DNA of 64,000 bases from the NCBI GenBank assembly GCA_963718315.1, contig CAVQZC010000013.1, positions 372,001 through 436,000 of the forward strand. The letters are read 5' to 3'. Positions 32,968-41,342 of this stretch are shown here, one piece after another. The position numbers and the translations under genes are program-made. The DNA is from CAVQZC01 sp963718315 (GTDB lineage Bacteria; Actinomycetota; Thermoleophilia; Gaiellales; JAICJC01). Under the pieces are notes generated by a model. That model was not told where the DNA came from and made no database searches. It was given only the letters and a program-made list of their open reading frames with translations. Position 1 is the stretch's first letter; each line of letters starts with the position of its first letter.

Positions 32968-34278
32968 CTAGACCCGTCCCTGCCGCCGCATCTCGCGAAA
33001 CAGACGCACCGTGGCGGCGGTCAGATCTACCGGCGCGACGTCCAGCGCCTCCACTCCCCGCGCTCGAAGCACGCGGACGGCGCGGCGGCGGCGCGCCAGC
33101 AGGGCTGTCGCCGTGCCGCGCCGGTAGAGCGAGTCCTCGTCGGTGACCGGCAGCGCGGCCTCGGCGGCCAGCTCGTGGTCGACGGTGGATGCGAACACCA
33201 CCACGTGCCGGCGGGCGAGGCGCCCCAGCCGGACCGCCAGCGACTCGTCGGTCTCGACGTAGTGGACGTCGGAGAACACCATCACCAGCGACCTGCGGGC
33301 GGTGAGCCTGCCGAGCGCTACCAGCGCCCGGTCCCAGTCCGGCTCGTAGGTGGTCGCCTCGACCGGAGCCAGCGTCTCGACGACGCGCCGTACCTGCCCC
33401 GGCCGGGCAGCCGCGCCCAGCGCCTGATGGGGCTGGTGGTCAAAGGCGAGCGCGCCCACCGCGTCGTCGAACTCGCGGGCGGCGGCAGCCAGCATCACGC
33501 AGGCGTTGATCGCCCGGTCGAGCTTACCCAGGCCATCGCCGCCGCCGCCGGCCATCAGCCGGCCCGCCTCGACCCCGAGCACCAGCGACTGCCGTCGCTC
33601 GGGCTGCAGGTTGACGACGACCGGCTGGCCCCGGCGGGCCATCGCCTTCCAGGCGATCCGTCGGTACTCGTCACCTGGAACGTACGCGCGTAGCGACTCG
33701 AACTCGCGGCCGCGGTCCCCGGCGCGGGCAACTCGCGCTCCGCCTGGCCGCCGTCCGGCAGGAAGCAGCCGCTCGTCGCGCAGCTGCAGGACGTCGGGCC
33801 AGGTGACTCCTTCCACCTCGGTCGCAACGACCGTCCGCTGGCTGAAGGCGAGACCGCGCGGTCCCATCACCCGGCAGCCGCAGGCGGGGAATCGGGTCGG
33901 GCCACGATGGCGCGGGACCAGGCGCTGCGCGATCTGCTCCTCCCCGTGAGCGGGGAGCACGGCCACGGCGTCGAGCGGTCCCAGCGAGGCGTTCGCCGGC
34001 TCACCGTCGGCCACCGTCACAACCAGCGGCCAGTCGGACTGCGAGCGCATCACCAGGGTGACGGGGTTGGCCCGGCCGACCGAGAACGGCGGCTCGATCT
34101 CGCGCACCATCGTCAATCCCTGGACGGCCTGCCGGGCCGCGCGCCAGTCGGCGGCCAGCACCGCCGCTGCGACCAGGTTGGCAGCGATGAACACCGGCCA
34201 GCCCAGGCCGAGTGGCGACGCGAGCACCGCCGCTACCACCGCGCCGACGAGCACCAGCAGCCCGCGCCGGGTGATCAC
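32968..34278 (-). CDS. DUF58 domain protein (von Willebrand-like, MoxR partner)
   Basis: A 436-residue protein with two membrane spans at the N-terminus (residues about 6-43), a beta-rich middle, the DUF58 signature GREFESLRAYVPGDEYRRIAWKAMARRGQPVVV, and a C-terminal VWA-like half with LVMVFSDVHYVETDE carrying a partial metal-site motif. DUF58 proteins work with MoxR AAA+ ATPases, probably in envelope protein assembly. ATG 34278 overlaps the MoxR stop by four bases (ATGA). It is the last gene of the operon that begins with the RDD gene. Confidence 0.88.
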   Translation of the reverse strand: MITRRGLLVLVGAVVAAVLASPLGLGWPVFIAANLVAAAVLAADWRAARQAVQGLTMVREIEPPFSVGRANPVTLVMRSQSDWPLVVTVADGEPANASLGPLDAVAVLPAHGEEQIAQRLVPRHRGPTRFPACGCRVMGPRGLAFSQRTVVATEVEGVTWPDVLQLRDERLLPAGRRPGGARVARAGDRGREFESLRAYVPGDEYRRIAWKAMARRGQPVVVNLQPERRQSLVLGVEAGRLMAGGGGDGLGKLDRAINACVMLAAAAREFDDAVGALAFDHQPHQALGAAARPGQVRRVVETLAPVEATTYEPDWDRALVALGRLTARRSLVMVFSDVHYVETDESLAVRLGRLARRHVVVFASTVDHELAAEAALPVTDEDSLYRRGTATALLARRRRAVRVLRARGVEALDVAPVDLTAATVRLFREMRRQGRV

Positions 34279-35222
34279 CGGGGCACGGGCACCGCGGCGA
34301 TGGCGCCGGCGATCACGTCATCCGCGGTGCGTCCGGAGAGCTCGGCATCCGCCGACAGCACGATCCGATGGCGCAGAGTCGCCGGTGCCAGCTCCTGGAC
34401 GTCGTCGGGCGTGACGAACGTCGCCCCACGCGCGGCAGCGGTCACCCGGGCGGCCAGCACCAGGCCGACCGACCCCCGTGGGCTGGGCCCGAAGCTGACC
34501 TCGTCGTGCTCGCGCAGCCGCTGGACAACGGCCACTGCGTAGGCCAGCACGTCCTCCGACACCTCGACCGCACCGGCTTCCCGGCGCAGCTCCTCGAGCG
34601 CTCCCGGCAGCAGGATGGTGGGGATCTCGATCGCCTCCAGGTCACGGGTGCGGAAGCCGCCCTGGTGCCTGCGCACGATCTCCTGCTCTGCCTCGGCGCC
34701 GGGATAGGCAACCAGCACCTTGAACAGGAAGCGGTCGAGCTGCGCCTCGGGCAACGGGTAGGTGCCCTCGAACTCGATCGGATTCTCGGTGGCACAGACG
34801 ACGAACGGCCGTGGCAGCGGCAGCGTCTGGCCCTCGATGGTCACGCTCCCCTCCTCCATCGCCTCCAGCAGGGCGGCCTGCGTCTTGGGCGGGGTGCGAT
34901 TGATCTCGTCGGCGATCACGACCGACGCGAAGACCGGCCCGCGCTGCAGCTCGAAGGTGCCGGTGGCCGGCCGGAAGACCATCGTCCCGGTGAGGTCGGC
35001 GGGCATCAGGTCGGGGGTGAACTGAATCCGGGTGACGTCGAGGCCGGCCGCCCGCGCAAGCGACCGGGCGAGCAGCGTCTTGGCGGTGCCGGGCGGCCCC
35101 TCGATCAGGACGTGGGCCTCGAGCACGAGGGCCGCAAGCAACGCGTCGACCGCCTCCTCGTTGCCGACCACCACCCGGCTGAGGCTGTCGCGTCCGTCCT
35201 GGAAGAACTGCTCGATGGTCAC
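34275..35222 (-). CDS. MoxR family AAA+ ATPase
   Basis: A 315-residue chaperone-like ATPase. Walker A is EGPPGTAKT, Walker B is VVIADEINRTPPKTQAALLEAMEE, sensor 1 is CATENP, and the FEGTYPLPEAQLDRF segment is the MoxR hallmark. A C-terminal lid domain completes it. GTG 35222 overlaps the upstream stop (GTGA), so translation is coupled; a longer reading from 35258 is unlikely. It works with the adjacent DUF58 protein; substrates are unknown. Confidence 0.93.
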   Translation of the reverse strand: MTIEQFFQDGRDSLSRVVVGNEEAVDALLAALVLEAHVLIEGPPGTAKTLLARSLARAAGLDVTRIQFTPDLMPADLTGTMVFRPATGTFELQRGPVFASVVIADEINRTPPKTQAALLEAMEEGSVTIEGQTLPLPRPFVVCATENPIEFEGTYPLPEAQLDRFLFKVLVAYPGAEAEQEIVRRHQGGFRTRDLEAIEIPTILLPGALEELRREAGAVEVSEDVLAYAVAVVQRLREHDEVSFGPSPRGSVGLVLAARVTAAARGATFVTPDDVQELAPATLRHRIVLSADAELSGRTADDVIAGAIAAVPVPR

Positions 35223-36226
35223 TGCGGTGCACCCCCTTCCGTCGTCAGCTGATCCCATGCTTTCACAGCAGTGCGGACGTCACCGGCAGCGCGGAGGCGC
35301 GCAACGGCGGCGGGATTGCGGACTCCGCGGTGGGTGCGGGCGGCGGCGTCCGCCAGCGGTCCGGTGACGGCGCCGAGATGCGCGCCCTGCTCGTAGAGCG
35401 ACGCCAGGCTGGGGGCCAGGTCGCCCAGGTATCCCGGGTCCTCCGGCGGTGCGGGCCGCACTGGCCCGAGGCGGCACCACAGCGCCCAGCAGACCAGCAC
35501 CACCGCGATCGCTGCCTCGAGCACGACCAGCGTGACCCAGTCCGGCAGGTAGGGGAGAACGTTCAGCTGACCCGAGCCGGTCTGGTGGTACGTATCGAAG
35601 GCCGCGGTGCGGCCGCCGGCCAGGGCGATCGGAAGCACCAGCGGCAGCGCCAGCGAGCTCACCCGCTGGTTGGTCAGCCAGGCCGGCTCGGACACGAACC
35701 AGACGGCGCCCTTGCCCACCGGGATCACGCCCATCGCCGACTCCGATCCCTGGCGCCCGACGTCGTAGACGCTGAGCGATCCGGGTGGCAGCTGCACCGC
35801 CTGATCCACAGTCGCAGGCGCCCGCACCGGCGGGAACGCCGCTCTTGCGTTGTCGGGCGAGACGGGACCCCCGGCTGCGTACGTGACGCCAAGCGCCCGG
35901 GTGAAGGTGTCGGGGTATGCGGCGGCGTAGATCAGGGTGGCGCCGGCCCGCAGCGACCGCATCCACGATGCGGCGTCGTCGTGCGAGACGTCGTGAGGGT
36001 TGACGATGAGCGTCAGGCCGGGCGCCAACGTCGGCCGGTCACGGTCGCTGGTGGCGACGCCTGCCGATCGAAGCCCGGCGGCCAGCCCGGACAGCCCGAG
36101 CGGCCCGCGGCCGGCGGTCTGGAACGGCGGGCCGAGGTCAGCCGACCCGGGCGCCAGGACGACGATCCCGGCCACCAGCGCCACCAGCAGAGCGACCACG
36201 ACGACCCCATCACGCCCGGAGCTCAT
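35219..36226 (-). CDS. DUF4350 domain membrane protein
   Basis: About 335 residues. One membrane span near the N-terminus (VVVALLVALVAGIVVLAPG), an extracellular DUF4350 domain with GLSGLAAGLRSAGV and a glutamine-amidotransferase-like fold (GAVWFVSEPAWLTN), a second span (LVVLEAAIAVVLVCWALWCRLGP), and a cytoplasmic helical tail. ATG 36226 overlaps the upstream stop (ATGA). DUF4350 genes sit between DUF4129 and moxR genes in many actinobacteria, as here; the complex they form has no proven role. Confidence 0.85.
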   Translation of the reverse strand: MSSGRDGVVVVALLVALVAGIVVLAPGSADLGPPFQTAGRGPLGLSGLAAGLRSAGVATSDRDRPTLAPGLTLIVNPHDVSHDDAASWMRSLRAGATLIYAAAYPDTFTRALGVTYAAGGPVSPDNARAAFPPVRAPATVDQAVQLPPGSLSVYDVGRQGSESAMGVIPVGKGAVWFVSEPAWLTNQRVSSLALPLVLPIALAGGRTAAFDTYHQTGSGQLNVLPYLPDWVTLVVLEAAIAVVLVCWALWCRLGPVRPAPPEDPGYLGDLAPSLASLYEQGAHLGAVTGPLADAAARTHRGVRNPAAVARLRAAGDVRTAVKAWDQLTTEGGAPQ

Positions 36227-36833
36227 GCCAGCACCACGTCCGCGAGCTCGTCGACCCGGTGGACGTCCGTCTCGCCGGCCGGCTGCGTGCCGTAGACCCG
36301 GCTCTCGAACAGCCGGGTGCACTCGGCCAGCGCTCCGCCCTCGCTGGTGGACTGCCCCAGCCGGCGGACGAACGTCCAGTTGCTCCGGCCGGGGATGGTC
36401 CGCCACCCGCGGCGCCGGCCAATCTCGGCGAGCAGCCCCGTGTAGAGCACCCGCAGAGCCTCGCGAGGGTCGGACGCCGCCAGCCGGCGTGCCTCGCTAC
36501 GGGCCTGGTCGAAGCCCGGGGAGGTCACCACGACGGTTCCAGCAGAAGGGCGGCCGCCCGTCGAGCCTCTGCGGATGATCCGCACCGCCAGCCATACCAC
36601 CAGCGCCGCGAGGGCCGCCAGAATCCCGTACCCGAGCACGTTGGACCCCCTCCCGCGGCAGAGAAGACGTGGCTCAGCTCGCGACCGAGGAAGGCGAAGA
36701 ACCGCTCGAGCAGGGTTTGCGACGCCGGATTGCCACCGACGGCGTCCCGGGCGGCCTGGCGGGCAGCGGGCAGGCTGTGAACCGCCTCGCCTCTGGCTGC
36801 CGCAACCCCTCGGACGTGGTCGGCGGCGGTCAC
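36223..36833 (-). CDS. DUF4129 domain membrane protein, with apparent frameshift
   Basis: The N-terminal part reads from GTG 36833 (PAARQAARDAVGGNPASQTL, ERFFAFLGRELSHVFSAAGGG). At a run of five C on the plus strand (36646-36650) the frame is lost. The rest continues in another frame as SNVLGYGILAALAALVVWLAVRI, then the cytoplasmic DUF4129 domain (SDPREALRVLYTGLLAEIGRRRG and WTFVRRLG). One added base in the run restores the continuous AAGGGSNVLGYG. The joined product of about 202 residues matches the family's plan. The C-terminal half alone (36223-36639, GTG) would lack the first domain. A homopolymer sequencing error is the simplest cause. Confidence 0.75.
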
Positions 36834-36848
36834 GCCGGAGCCTGGCTG

Positions 36849-37613
36849 TTACTCATTCTCGAGCTGGGCAACAGCCGACGCGATGTCCGTCCCCTCCTTG
36901 CGGAGCCGCAGATCGAAGTACAGGAAGGCGATCACGAGCGCCTGGACGGGGACGACCACCAGCTGGCTCACCGCGCTGGCGATCGCGAACGGCGCCAGGT
37001 CGGGCTGACCCCCGTTGGCTGTCGCCGAGAACAGCCCGCCGCCGTGTCCCCAGCCGACGATGCCGAAGATGGCGATGACGGCCAGCTGCACGATGGAGCT
37101 CGCGAAGCCGGCTGCGATGGCAATCACCAGCAGGATGCCGAACACCCGCCACCAGGAGCCGAGGACGAGCTGCCGGCTGCGCCTCATGGCGCGGAAGTAG
37201 CGCACGTTCTCGATCACGATCGCCTGCGACGACAGCGCAAACCAGACGTAGAACAGGATGCCCGGGATGATCAGCAGGACGGTGCCCACCACCACCGCGA
37301 TAGCGACCAGGAGCGTGGTGATCAGCAGGGGCACGATGATCCGGCCGACCCGCCGCCAGATGCTGCCGATCGTGGGCGTCTCGCCGAGCGCGACCTGCGC
37401 GGCGAGGACGACGCCGACCGCCGGCGCGATCAGCCCCGCGAGCGACGAGCCGAGGAACGCGAACGGCCCCAGGGCCACCTCCAGCAGCGCCACCGGCACC
37501 ACGATGACCCCGACCGCCCCGATCAGCGTCACGAAGTAGCGCCGGTACAGGCTGAAGGACGCGTCGAACATCCCGGCCAGATCCATCGGCCGGTCGAATG
37601 CCGGATCGGTCAC
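36849..37613 (-). CDS. Polytopic membrane protein (YciC/glycerophosphodiester-phosphodiesterase membrane-domain type)
   Basis: A 254-residue protein with about six spans. The segments MDLAGMFDASFSLYRRYFVTLIG at the N-terminus and LLIIPGILFYVWFALSSQAIVIEN followed by RAMRRSRQLVLGSWWRVFGI fit the YciC/DUF7847-like membrane family. It overlaps the RDD gene stop by four bases and precedes the DUF4129 gene by 15 bases, so it belongs to the same operon. The function of the family is unknown; a channel or scaffold for the MoxR-DUF58 apparatus is possible. Confidence 0.75.
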   Translation of the reverse strand: MTDPAFDRPMDLAGMFDASFSLYRRYFVTLIGAVGVIVVPVALLEVALGPFAFLGSSLAGLIAPAVGVVLAAQVALGETPTIGSIWRRVGRIIVPLLITTLLVAIAVVVGTVLLIIPGILFYVWFALSSQAIVIENVRYFRAMRRSRQLVLGSWWRVFGILLVIAIAAGFASSIVQLAVIAIFGIVGWGHGGGLFSATANGGQPDLAPFAIASAVSQLVVVPVQALVIAFLYFDLRLRKEGTDIASAVAQLENE

Positions 37614-38356
37614 GGGGTCTCCCTCTGGTGAATGGCCCGCCGAGCGTGTTCGATAAACCGTTCGTCGTCCAGCCCCGGCGGCCTCTCGACGACGCGCTCG
37701 GCCTGCGCAGCGATCCGCGCCGCCAGGTCACGCCTGGTGGCCTCCAGCAGCTTCGGCTTCCGTGCCTGAAACTCGTCGATCAGAGCAGACAGCTCCCCCA
37801 CCGCGCCGCCGGCCAACGCCGTGTGCTGGTACGAGGTCAGCTGGACGAAGGTCGTGCCCTGGGGCACGGCCTGCGTCCTGCCCCGCTTGGGCGGGCGCAC
37901 GACCAGCGTTCCGGCCGCGCGATCGCCGAGCCGCTGGCTGCGGGGCGAGGTGATGGCGACGATCCCGCCGAGCAGGTACACGAACGGCAGGAAGTCGACG
38001 ATCCGCAGCAGGTTCCGGGTGACGGAGTCGGCAAAGCCGATCGGCGCTCCGTACTCGGTGACCACCCGCGCGCGCAGCGCGCGCTTGCCGGCGGTCGCGC
38101 CCCAGCGCCACTCACAGACGAGGAAGTAGCCGATCCACAACGCGCCGAGCAGGACGGTCAGCGCGGCCACACCCACGGAGCCCTCAAGGCCGCCGCCGGA
38201 GAACGCAATCCCGGCCACCAGCAGCAGCACGATGGCGGCGACGATCAGTATCAGCCAGTCGAGAACCTGCGCCAGCGCGCGCGTCCCGACGCCCGCCACC
38301 TCGTACTCGACGGCGACTCGTTCCGGCGTTGTGACCGAGATGCGGTCAACGAACAC
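37610..38356 (-). CDS. RDD family membrane protein
   Basis: About 248 residues. The RDD domain starts AGVGTRALAQVLDWLILIV and has three spans; the conserved Arg-Asp-Asp signature is relaxed to R..D here. WRWGATAGKRALRARVV and FADSVTRNLLRIVDFLPFVYLLG are typical. The last 80 residues are a helical cytoplasmic tail. GTG 38356 is preferred over the longer reading from 38404 because CGGAG lies about eight bases upstream and FVDRISVTTPERVAVEYEVAG is the family N-terminus. First gene of the operon running to the DUF58 gene. Confidence 0.85.
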   Translation of the reverse strand: MFVDRISVTTPERVAVEYEVAGVGTRALAQVLDWLILIVAAIVLLLVAGIAFSGGGLEGSVGVAALTVLLGALWIGYFLVCEWRWGATAGKRALRARVVTEYGAPIGFADSVTRNLLRIVDFLPFVYLLGGIVAITSPRSQRLGDRAAGTLVVRPPKRGRTQAVPQGTTFVQLTSYQHTALAGGAVGELSALIDEFQARKPKLLEATRRDLAARIAAQAERVVERPPGLDDERFIEHARRAIHQRETP

Positions 38357-38370
38357 GTCTGACGCTCCGA

Positions 38371-38376
38371 TACGGT
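38371..38376 (+). promoter_or_regulatory. Putative -10 hexamer (TACGGT) for the SpoIIM-like gene
   Basis: TACGGT lies six bases before ATG 38383, inside the 26-base gap to the divergent RDD gene. Confidence 0.4.
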
Positions 38377-38382
38377 TGGCAG

Positions 38383-39342
38383 ATGGTGGAAGGTAGGCCC
38401 GCAAACACTACGTGGTCGAGCAGGCGGGCGCCGCTCTGGGACGAGCTGGCCGCCCTGCTTCAGGAATCGGCCCGCAGCCGCCGGAAGATGAGCAGCGACC
38501 GGCTCGACCTGCTGGTGCTGCGCTATCAGCAGACGGCGGCCGACCTCTCGTACCTGCGCACCAGCGAGCCTTCCTCGATCCTCGTCCCGCGGCTCAACGA
38601 GCTGGTCGCACGCGGTCACGCGGTCGTCTACCAGAGGCGGAGTCGTGCGTCGCTGCGCGCGGCGGGACGTTTCCTGTGGGATGGGTATCCGCGGATGGTC
38701 TGGGAGATCCGGCGCTACATCTACGTGGCGGCGGCCATCCAGGTCGCGCTCGGCCTGTTCGGCCTGGCATGGGGACTGCGTGACCCGGTCGACGCTGCCA
38801 GCTTCCTGCCGGCGCAGCTTCGCGACGTGGCGTACTTCCACCACCGCCCGATCCCCGCGGCGCTGATGGCCCCGACAGCCACCGGCATCTTCGTCCACAA
38901 CATCTACGTCGCGCTGTTCGACATCGGCGGCGGGCTGACACTCGGCCTGACAACGCTCTACGGCCTGTACCTCAACTCGATGCTGCTCGGCATCTTCAGC
39001 GCCCTGGCAAACCAGCAGCAGGTGAGCGGCGCCTACTGGTCGCTGATCCTCCCCCACGCGGTCATCGAGCTGACAGCCTTCACCATCTGCGCGGGCGCCG
39101 GGCTGTCACTGGCCGCCGCCGTGATCCGGGCCGGCTCGGTGTCTCGCGGCAGCGCCATCAGATTGGCCGGCAGGCGGGCAGCGATGATCGGGCTGGGGAC
39201 GATGCCGCTGCTGGTGATCGCCGGAACGATCGAGGGGTTCGTCACCCCGTCTGCGCTGCCGATCCCGGTCAAGCTCGCCGTTGCACCGGCGACGGCCGTC
39301 CTGCTGGCCGCCTACCTACGGCGGGGGCGAGAGGCTAGGTAA
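38383..39342 (+). CDS. SpoIIM/stage II sporulation protein M family membrane protein
   Basis: A 319-residue protein with a cytoplasmic helical N-terminal third (RLDLLVLRYQQTAADLSYLRT) and about five to six spans. The family signature is FVHNIYVALFDIGGGLTLG, LNSMLLGIF and LPHAVIELTAFTICAGAGL. In Bacillus SpoIIM joins the cell-wall-degrading DMP complex; in non-sporulating actinobacteria the homologue sits with RDD, DUF58 and MoxR genes, as here, and its task is unknown. No sporulation genes are in the window. Start ATG 38383 is supported by the nearby -10 hexamer. Confidence 0.85.
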   Translation: MVEGRPANTTWSSRRAPLWDELAALLQESARSRRKMSSDRLDLLVLRYQQTAADLSYLRTSEPSSILVPRLNELVARGHAVVYQRRSRASLRAAGRFLWDGYPRMVWEIRRYIYVAAAIQVALGLFGLAWGLRDPVDAASFLPAQLRDVAYFHHRPIPAALMAPTATGIFVHNIYVALFDIGGGLTLGLTTLYGLYLNSMLLGIFSALANQQQVSGAYWSLILPHAVIELTAFTICAGAGLSLAAAVIRAGSVSRGSAIRLAGRRAAMIGLGTMPLLVIAGTIEGFVTPSALPIPVKLAVAPATAVLLAAYLRRGREAR

Positions 39343-39343
39343 C

Positions 39344-39895
39344 CTAGCCGCCGCTGGTCTTGTTGATGACGCAGTTGTTGGCATGCGCCCACTGATCGAG
39401 GTGGGCAGTCGCCTGCTTGACCTGCGCCGAGTTGAACGAGGACGCGAGTCCCGCGAGCTTCGGCTCGGCCTTCTGGAAGTTGAAGTCGCTCTGCTGGAGC
39501 ACCACGTAGAACCTGTTGAAGACCCCGATCAGGACGTTCAGGTCCGGCTTGATCTCCGACGGGGCGGCCTGGATGACCTGCTGGTACTCCTTCGCCAGCG
39601 TCGTGTAGAACGTCTTCAGATTGCTCGGATTCGTCAGCGCGGTGACCTGCTTGGCCTCGCTGGCGCTCCACTTCTTGGCGAGGCTGCAGAACTGCGAGTC
39701 CGACAGGCCGCCGCCGCTCGACGTGGAGATCGGCCCGCTGGTGCTGGTCGTACCGCCGCCGCCACCCCCGCTGGAGGTGCTGTTCGTCGTGTTGTTGTTG
39801 CTCGACGAGCTGCTTCCGCAGGCCGCGCCCAACCCGGCAAGGGCGAGCACACAGATGAAGGCGAGCAGCAGATGTGGCCTGGACCGGTTTGTCAC
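39344..39895 (-). CDS. Lipoprotein of unknown function
   Basis: About 183 residues. From GTG 39895 it begins TNRSRPHLLLAFICVLALAGLGAAC, a lipoprotein signal with lipobox LGAAC, then a Ser/Asn/Gly/Thr-rich linker of about 40 residues and a helical domain (FCSLAKKWSASEAKQVTAL and onward) that ends in a Cys-containing tail, so it may carry one disulphide. No family was recognised. TAGAGT seven bases upstream of the GTG looks like a -10 element. It converges with the SpoIIM gene and is divergent from the GH18 gene. Confidence 0.65.
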   Translation of the reverse strand: MTNRSRPHLLLAFICVLALAGLGAACGSSSSSNNNTTNSTSSGGGGGGTTSTSGPISTSSGGGLSDSQFCSLAKKWSASEAKQVTALTNPSNLKTFYTTLAKEYQQVIQAAPSEIKPDLNVLIGVFNRFYVVLQQSDFNFQKAEPKLAGLASSFNSAQVKQATAHLDQWAHANNCVINKTSGG

Positions 39896-39902
39896 GCTCG
39901 TG

Positions 39903-39908
39903 ACTCTA
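39903..39908 (-). promoter_or_regulatory. Putative -10 hexamer (TAGAGT) for the lipoprotein gene
   Basis: Minus-strand TAGAGT followed by seven bases and GTG 39895. It fixes the shorter start over the long upstream reading frame. Confidence 0.4.
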
Positions 39909-39982
39909 CTGCGACGGTCGGATAACGTCAATGACCTTGCTCGCCAGGGGGACCGAGGGTTGAACACGCCGAGCTTCGCAAG

Positions 39983-39988
39983 TAGGGT
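39983..39988 (+). promoter_or_regulatory. Putative -10 hexamer (TAGGGT) for the GH18 gene
   Basis: TAGGGT is seven bases before ATG 39996 with no ribosome-binding sequence between. Confidence 0.4.
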
Positions 39989-39995
39989 GGCCGCG

Positions 39996-41060
39996 ATGGG
40001 CCAGGGGGTCTCGTTTTGCCGGGTCTTCCGGCGGGTGGTGTTGCCAGCCGCGGCGATGCTGTGTCTCGCCGGGGCGTCGGTCGCGAGCGGCGCGGTTGCC
40101 GGCAACGGCAACGCCCCCGGGTCGGTTCCGGCACACGTCTACGCCCCCTACCTCGAGACCTGGACGCCTGCGAGCGTGCTCAGCCTCGCGCGCCAGTCGG
40201 GTGCCCGGTACCTGACGCTGGCCTTCCTCGAAACACCGTCGAAGGGCTCCTGCACTCCGACCTGGGACGGCGATCCCACGCAGACCATGAGCGCCGGCCG
40301 GTACCTGTGGGAGGTCAAGGCCCTGCGCAAGCAGATGGGCGGGGACGTGATCCCCTCGTTCGGCGGGTACAGCGCCGATCACACCGGCAGGGAGCTGGCC
40401 GACTCCTGCACCAACCTCCACGACCTGGTCTCGGCCTACGAGTCGGTGATCACGGCGTACGGCGTGACGCGCCTGGACATGGACGTCGAGGACCGCTCGC
40501 TCCGAAACAGCGCAGGGATCGACCGCCGCAACGAGGCGCTGGCACTGGTCGAGCGGTGGGCGCGCCGCCACCACCGGCCGCTGGAGATCTCCTACACCCT
40601 GCCGTCGACGCCGGCCGGGCTGGTCGGCAGCGGCGTCAAGGTGCTGCAGAGCGCGATCGCCCACCACACGCGGGTCGACGTGGTCGACATCATGACCTTC
40701 GACTACTACGACGGCACCACAACCGACATGGGTGCGGCCGCGATATCAGCGGCCAGGGGCCTCTACGCTCAGCTGCACGACCTCTACCCCGCCCGCTCGC
40801 CACAGCAGCTGTGGGCGATGGAGGGCAACACGATCCTTCCGGGCATCGACGACTACCCGAAGAAGACCGAGGTCACGTACCCTCGTGACGCCCGGCGGTT
40901 GTTGCGGTTCGCGCAGGCGCACGGCATCGGTTCGCTCTCGATCTGGGCGATCCAGCGAGACAACGGCGGCTGCCCGGGATGGAAGGACCAGAACCGGTGC
41001 TCCGGCATCCAGCAGCAGACGTGGCAGTTCAGCCACATCCTGGAGCCGTTCACTTCGTAG
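39996..41060 (+). CDS. Secreted GH18 family glycoside hydrolase (chitinase-like)
   Basis: A 354-residue exported protein. The signal peptide covers residues about 8-33 (RRVVLPAAAMLCLAGASVASGA). The barrel begins VYAPYLETWTPASVLSLARQSG, and the catalytic GH18 motif is LDMDVED, keeping the D-x-D-x-E with the proton-donor Glu. DIMTFDYYDGTTTDMG matches the conserved M-x-Y/D strand 6 region, and the end has SIWAIQRDN. Likely cuts chitin, peptidoglycan-like or other N-acetylglucosamine polymers. There is no separate carbohydrate-binding domain. The stop codon lies within the -10 element of the small downstream frame. Confidence 0.85.
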   Translation: MGQGVSFCRVFRRVVLPAAAMLCLAGASVASGAVAGNGNAPGSVPAHVYAPYLETWTPASVLSLARQSGARYLTLAFLETPSKGSCTPTWDGDPTQTMSAGRYLWEVKALRKQMGGDVIPSFGGYSADHTGRELADSCTNLHDLVSAYESVITAYGVTRLDMDVEDRSLRNSAGIDRRNEALALVERWARRHHRPLEISYTLPSTPAGLVGSGVKVLQSAIAHHTRVDVVDIMTFDYYDGTTTDMGAAAISAARGLYAQLHDLYPARSPQQLWAMEGNTILPGIDDYPKKTEVTYPRDARRLLRFAQAHGIGSLSIWAIQRDNGGCPGWKDQNRCSGIQQQTWQFSHILEPFTS

Positions 41061-41070
41061 ACTGACGGCG

Positions 41071-41286
41071 ATGGCCGACTGGGTCACGATCTCGTCCCCA
41101 CGCGGCATTGGAGCGTCGACGGCGCCGGCGATCGTCATGGCGGGGCTGGTCGGCGGCGGCATCGACGGCGGCCAGACATGTCCGGCGCCTGCGAAGGGTA
41201 CGTCCGAGGTATTCGTACGGACATTCAGCGTCGGAGCCGGCGCCGTCGGACCGGCCGACGTGCCGTTCTACGTCGTCATGCACTAG
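41071..41286 (+). CDS. Possible small protein (71 aa)
   Basis: A 71-residue frame beginning MADWVTISSPRGIG, with a Gly/Ala-rich middle and one Cys. TAGACT lies seven bases before the ATG, the same signature as at other genes here, and overlaps the GH18 stop. No homologue was recognised and there is no signal peptide. It fills the 280-base gap between the GH18 gene and the convergent ABC ATPase gene; a competing minus-strand frame over the same bases looks less natural (Arg-rich). Confidence 0.4.
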   Translation: MADWVTISSPRGIGASTAPAIVMAGLVGGGIDGGQTCPAPAKGTSEVFVRTFSVGAGAVGPADVPFYVVMH

Positions 41287-41342
41287 CCCCGAGTTGCGGT
41301 AGGCCCGACTCCCCAGATTTACGTAGGCGCCGCCGGCGACCG

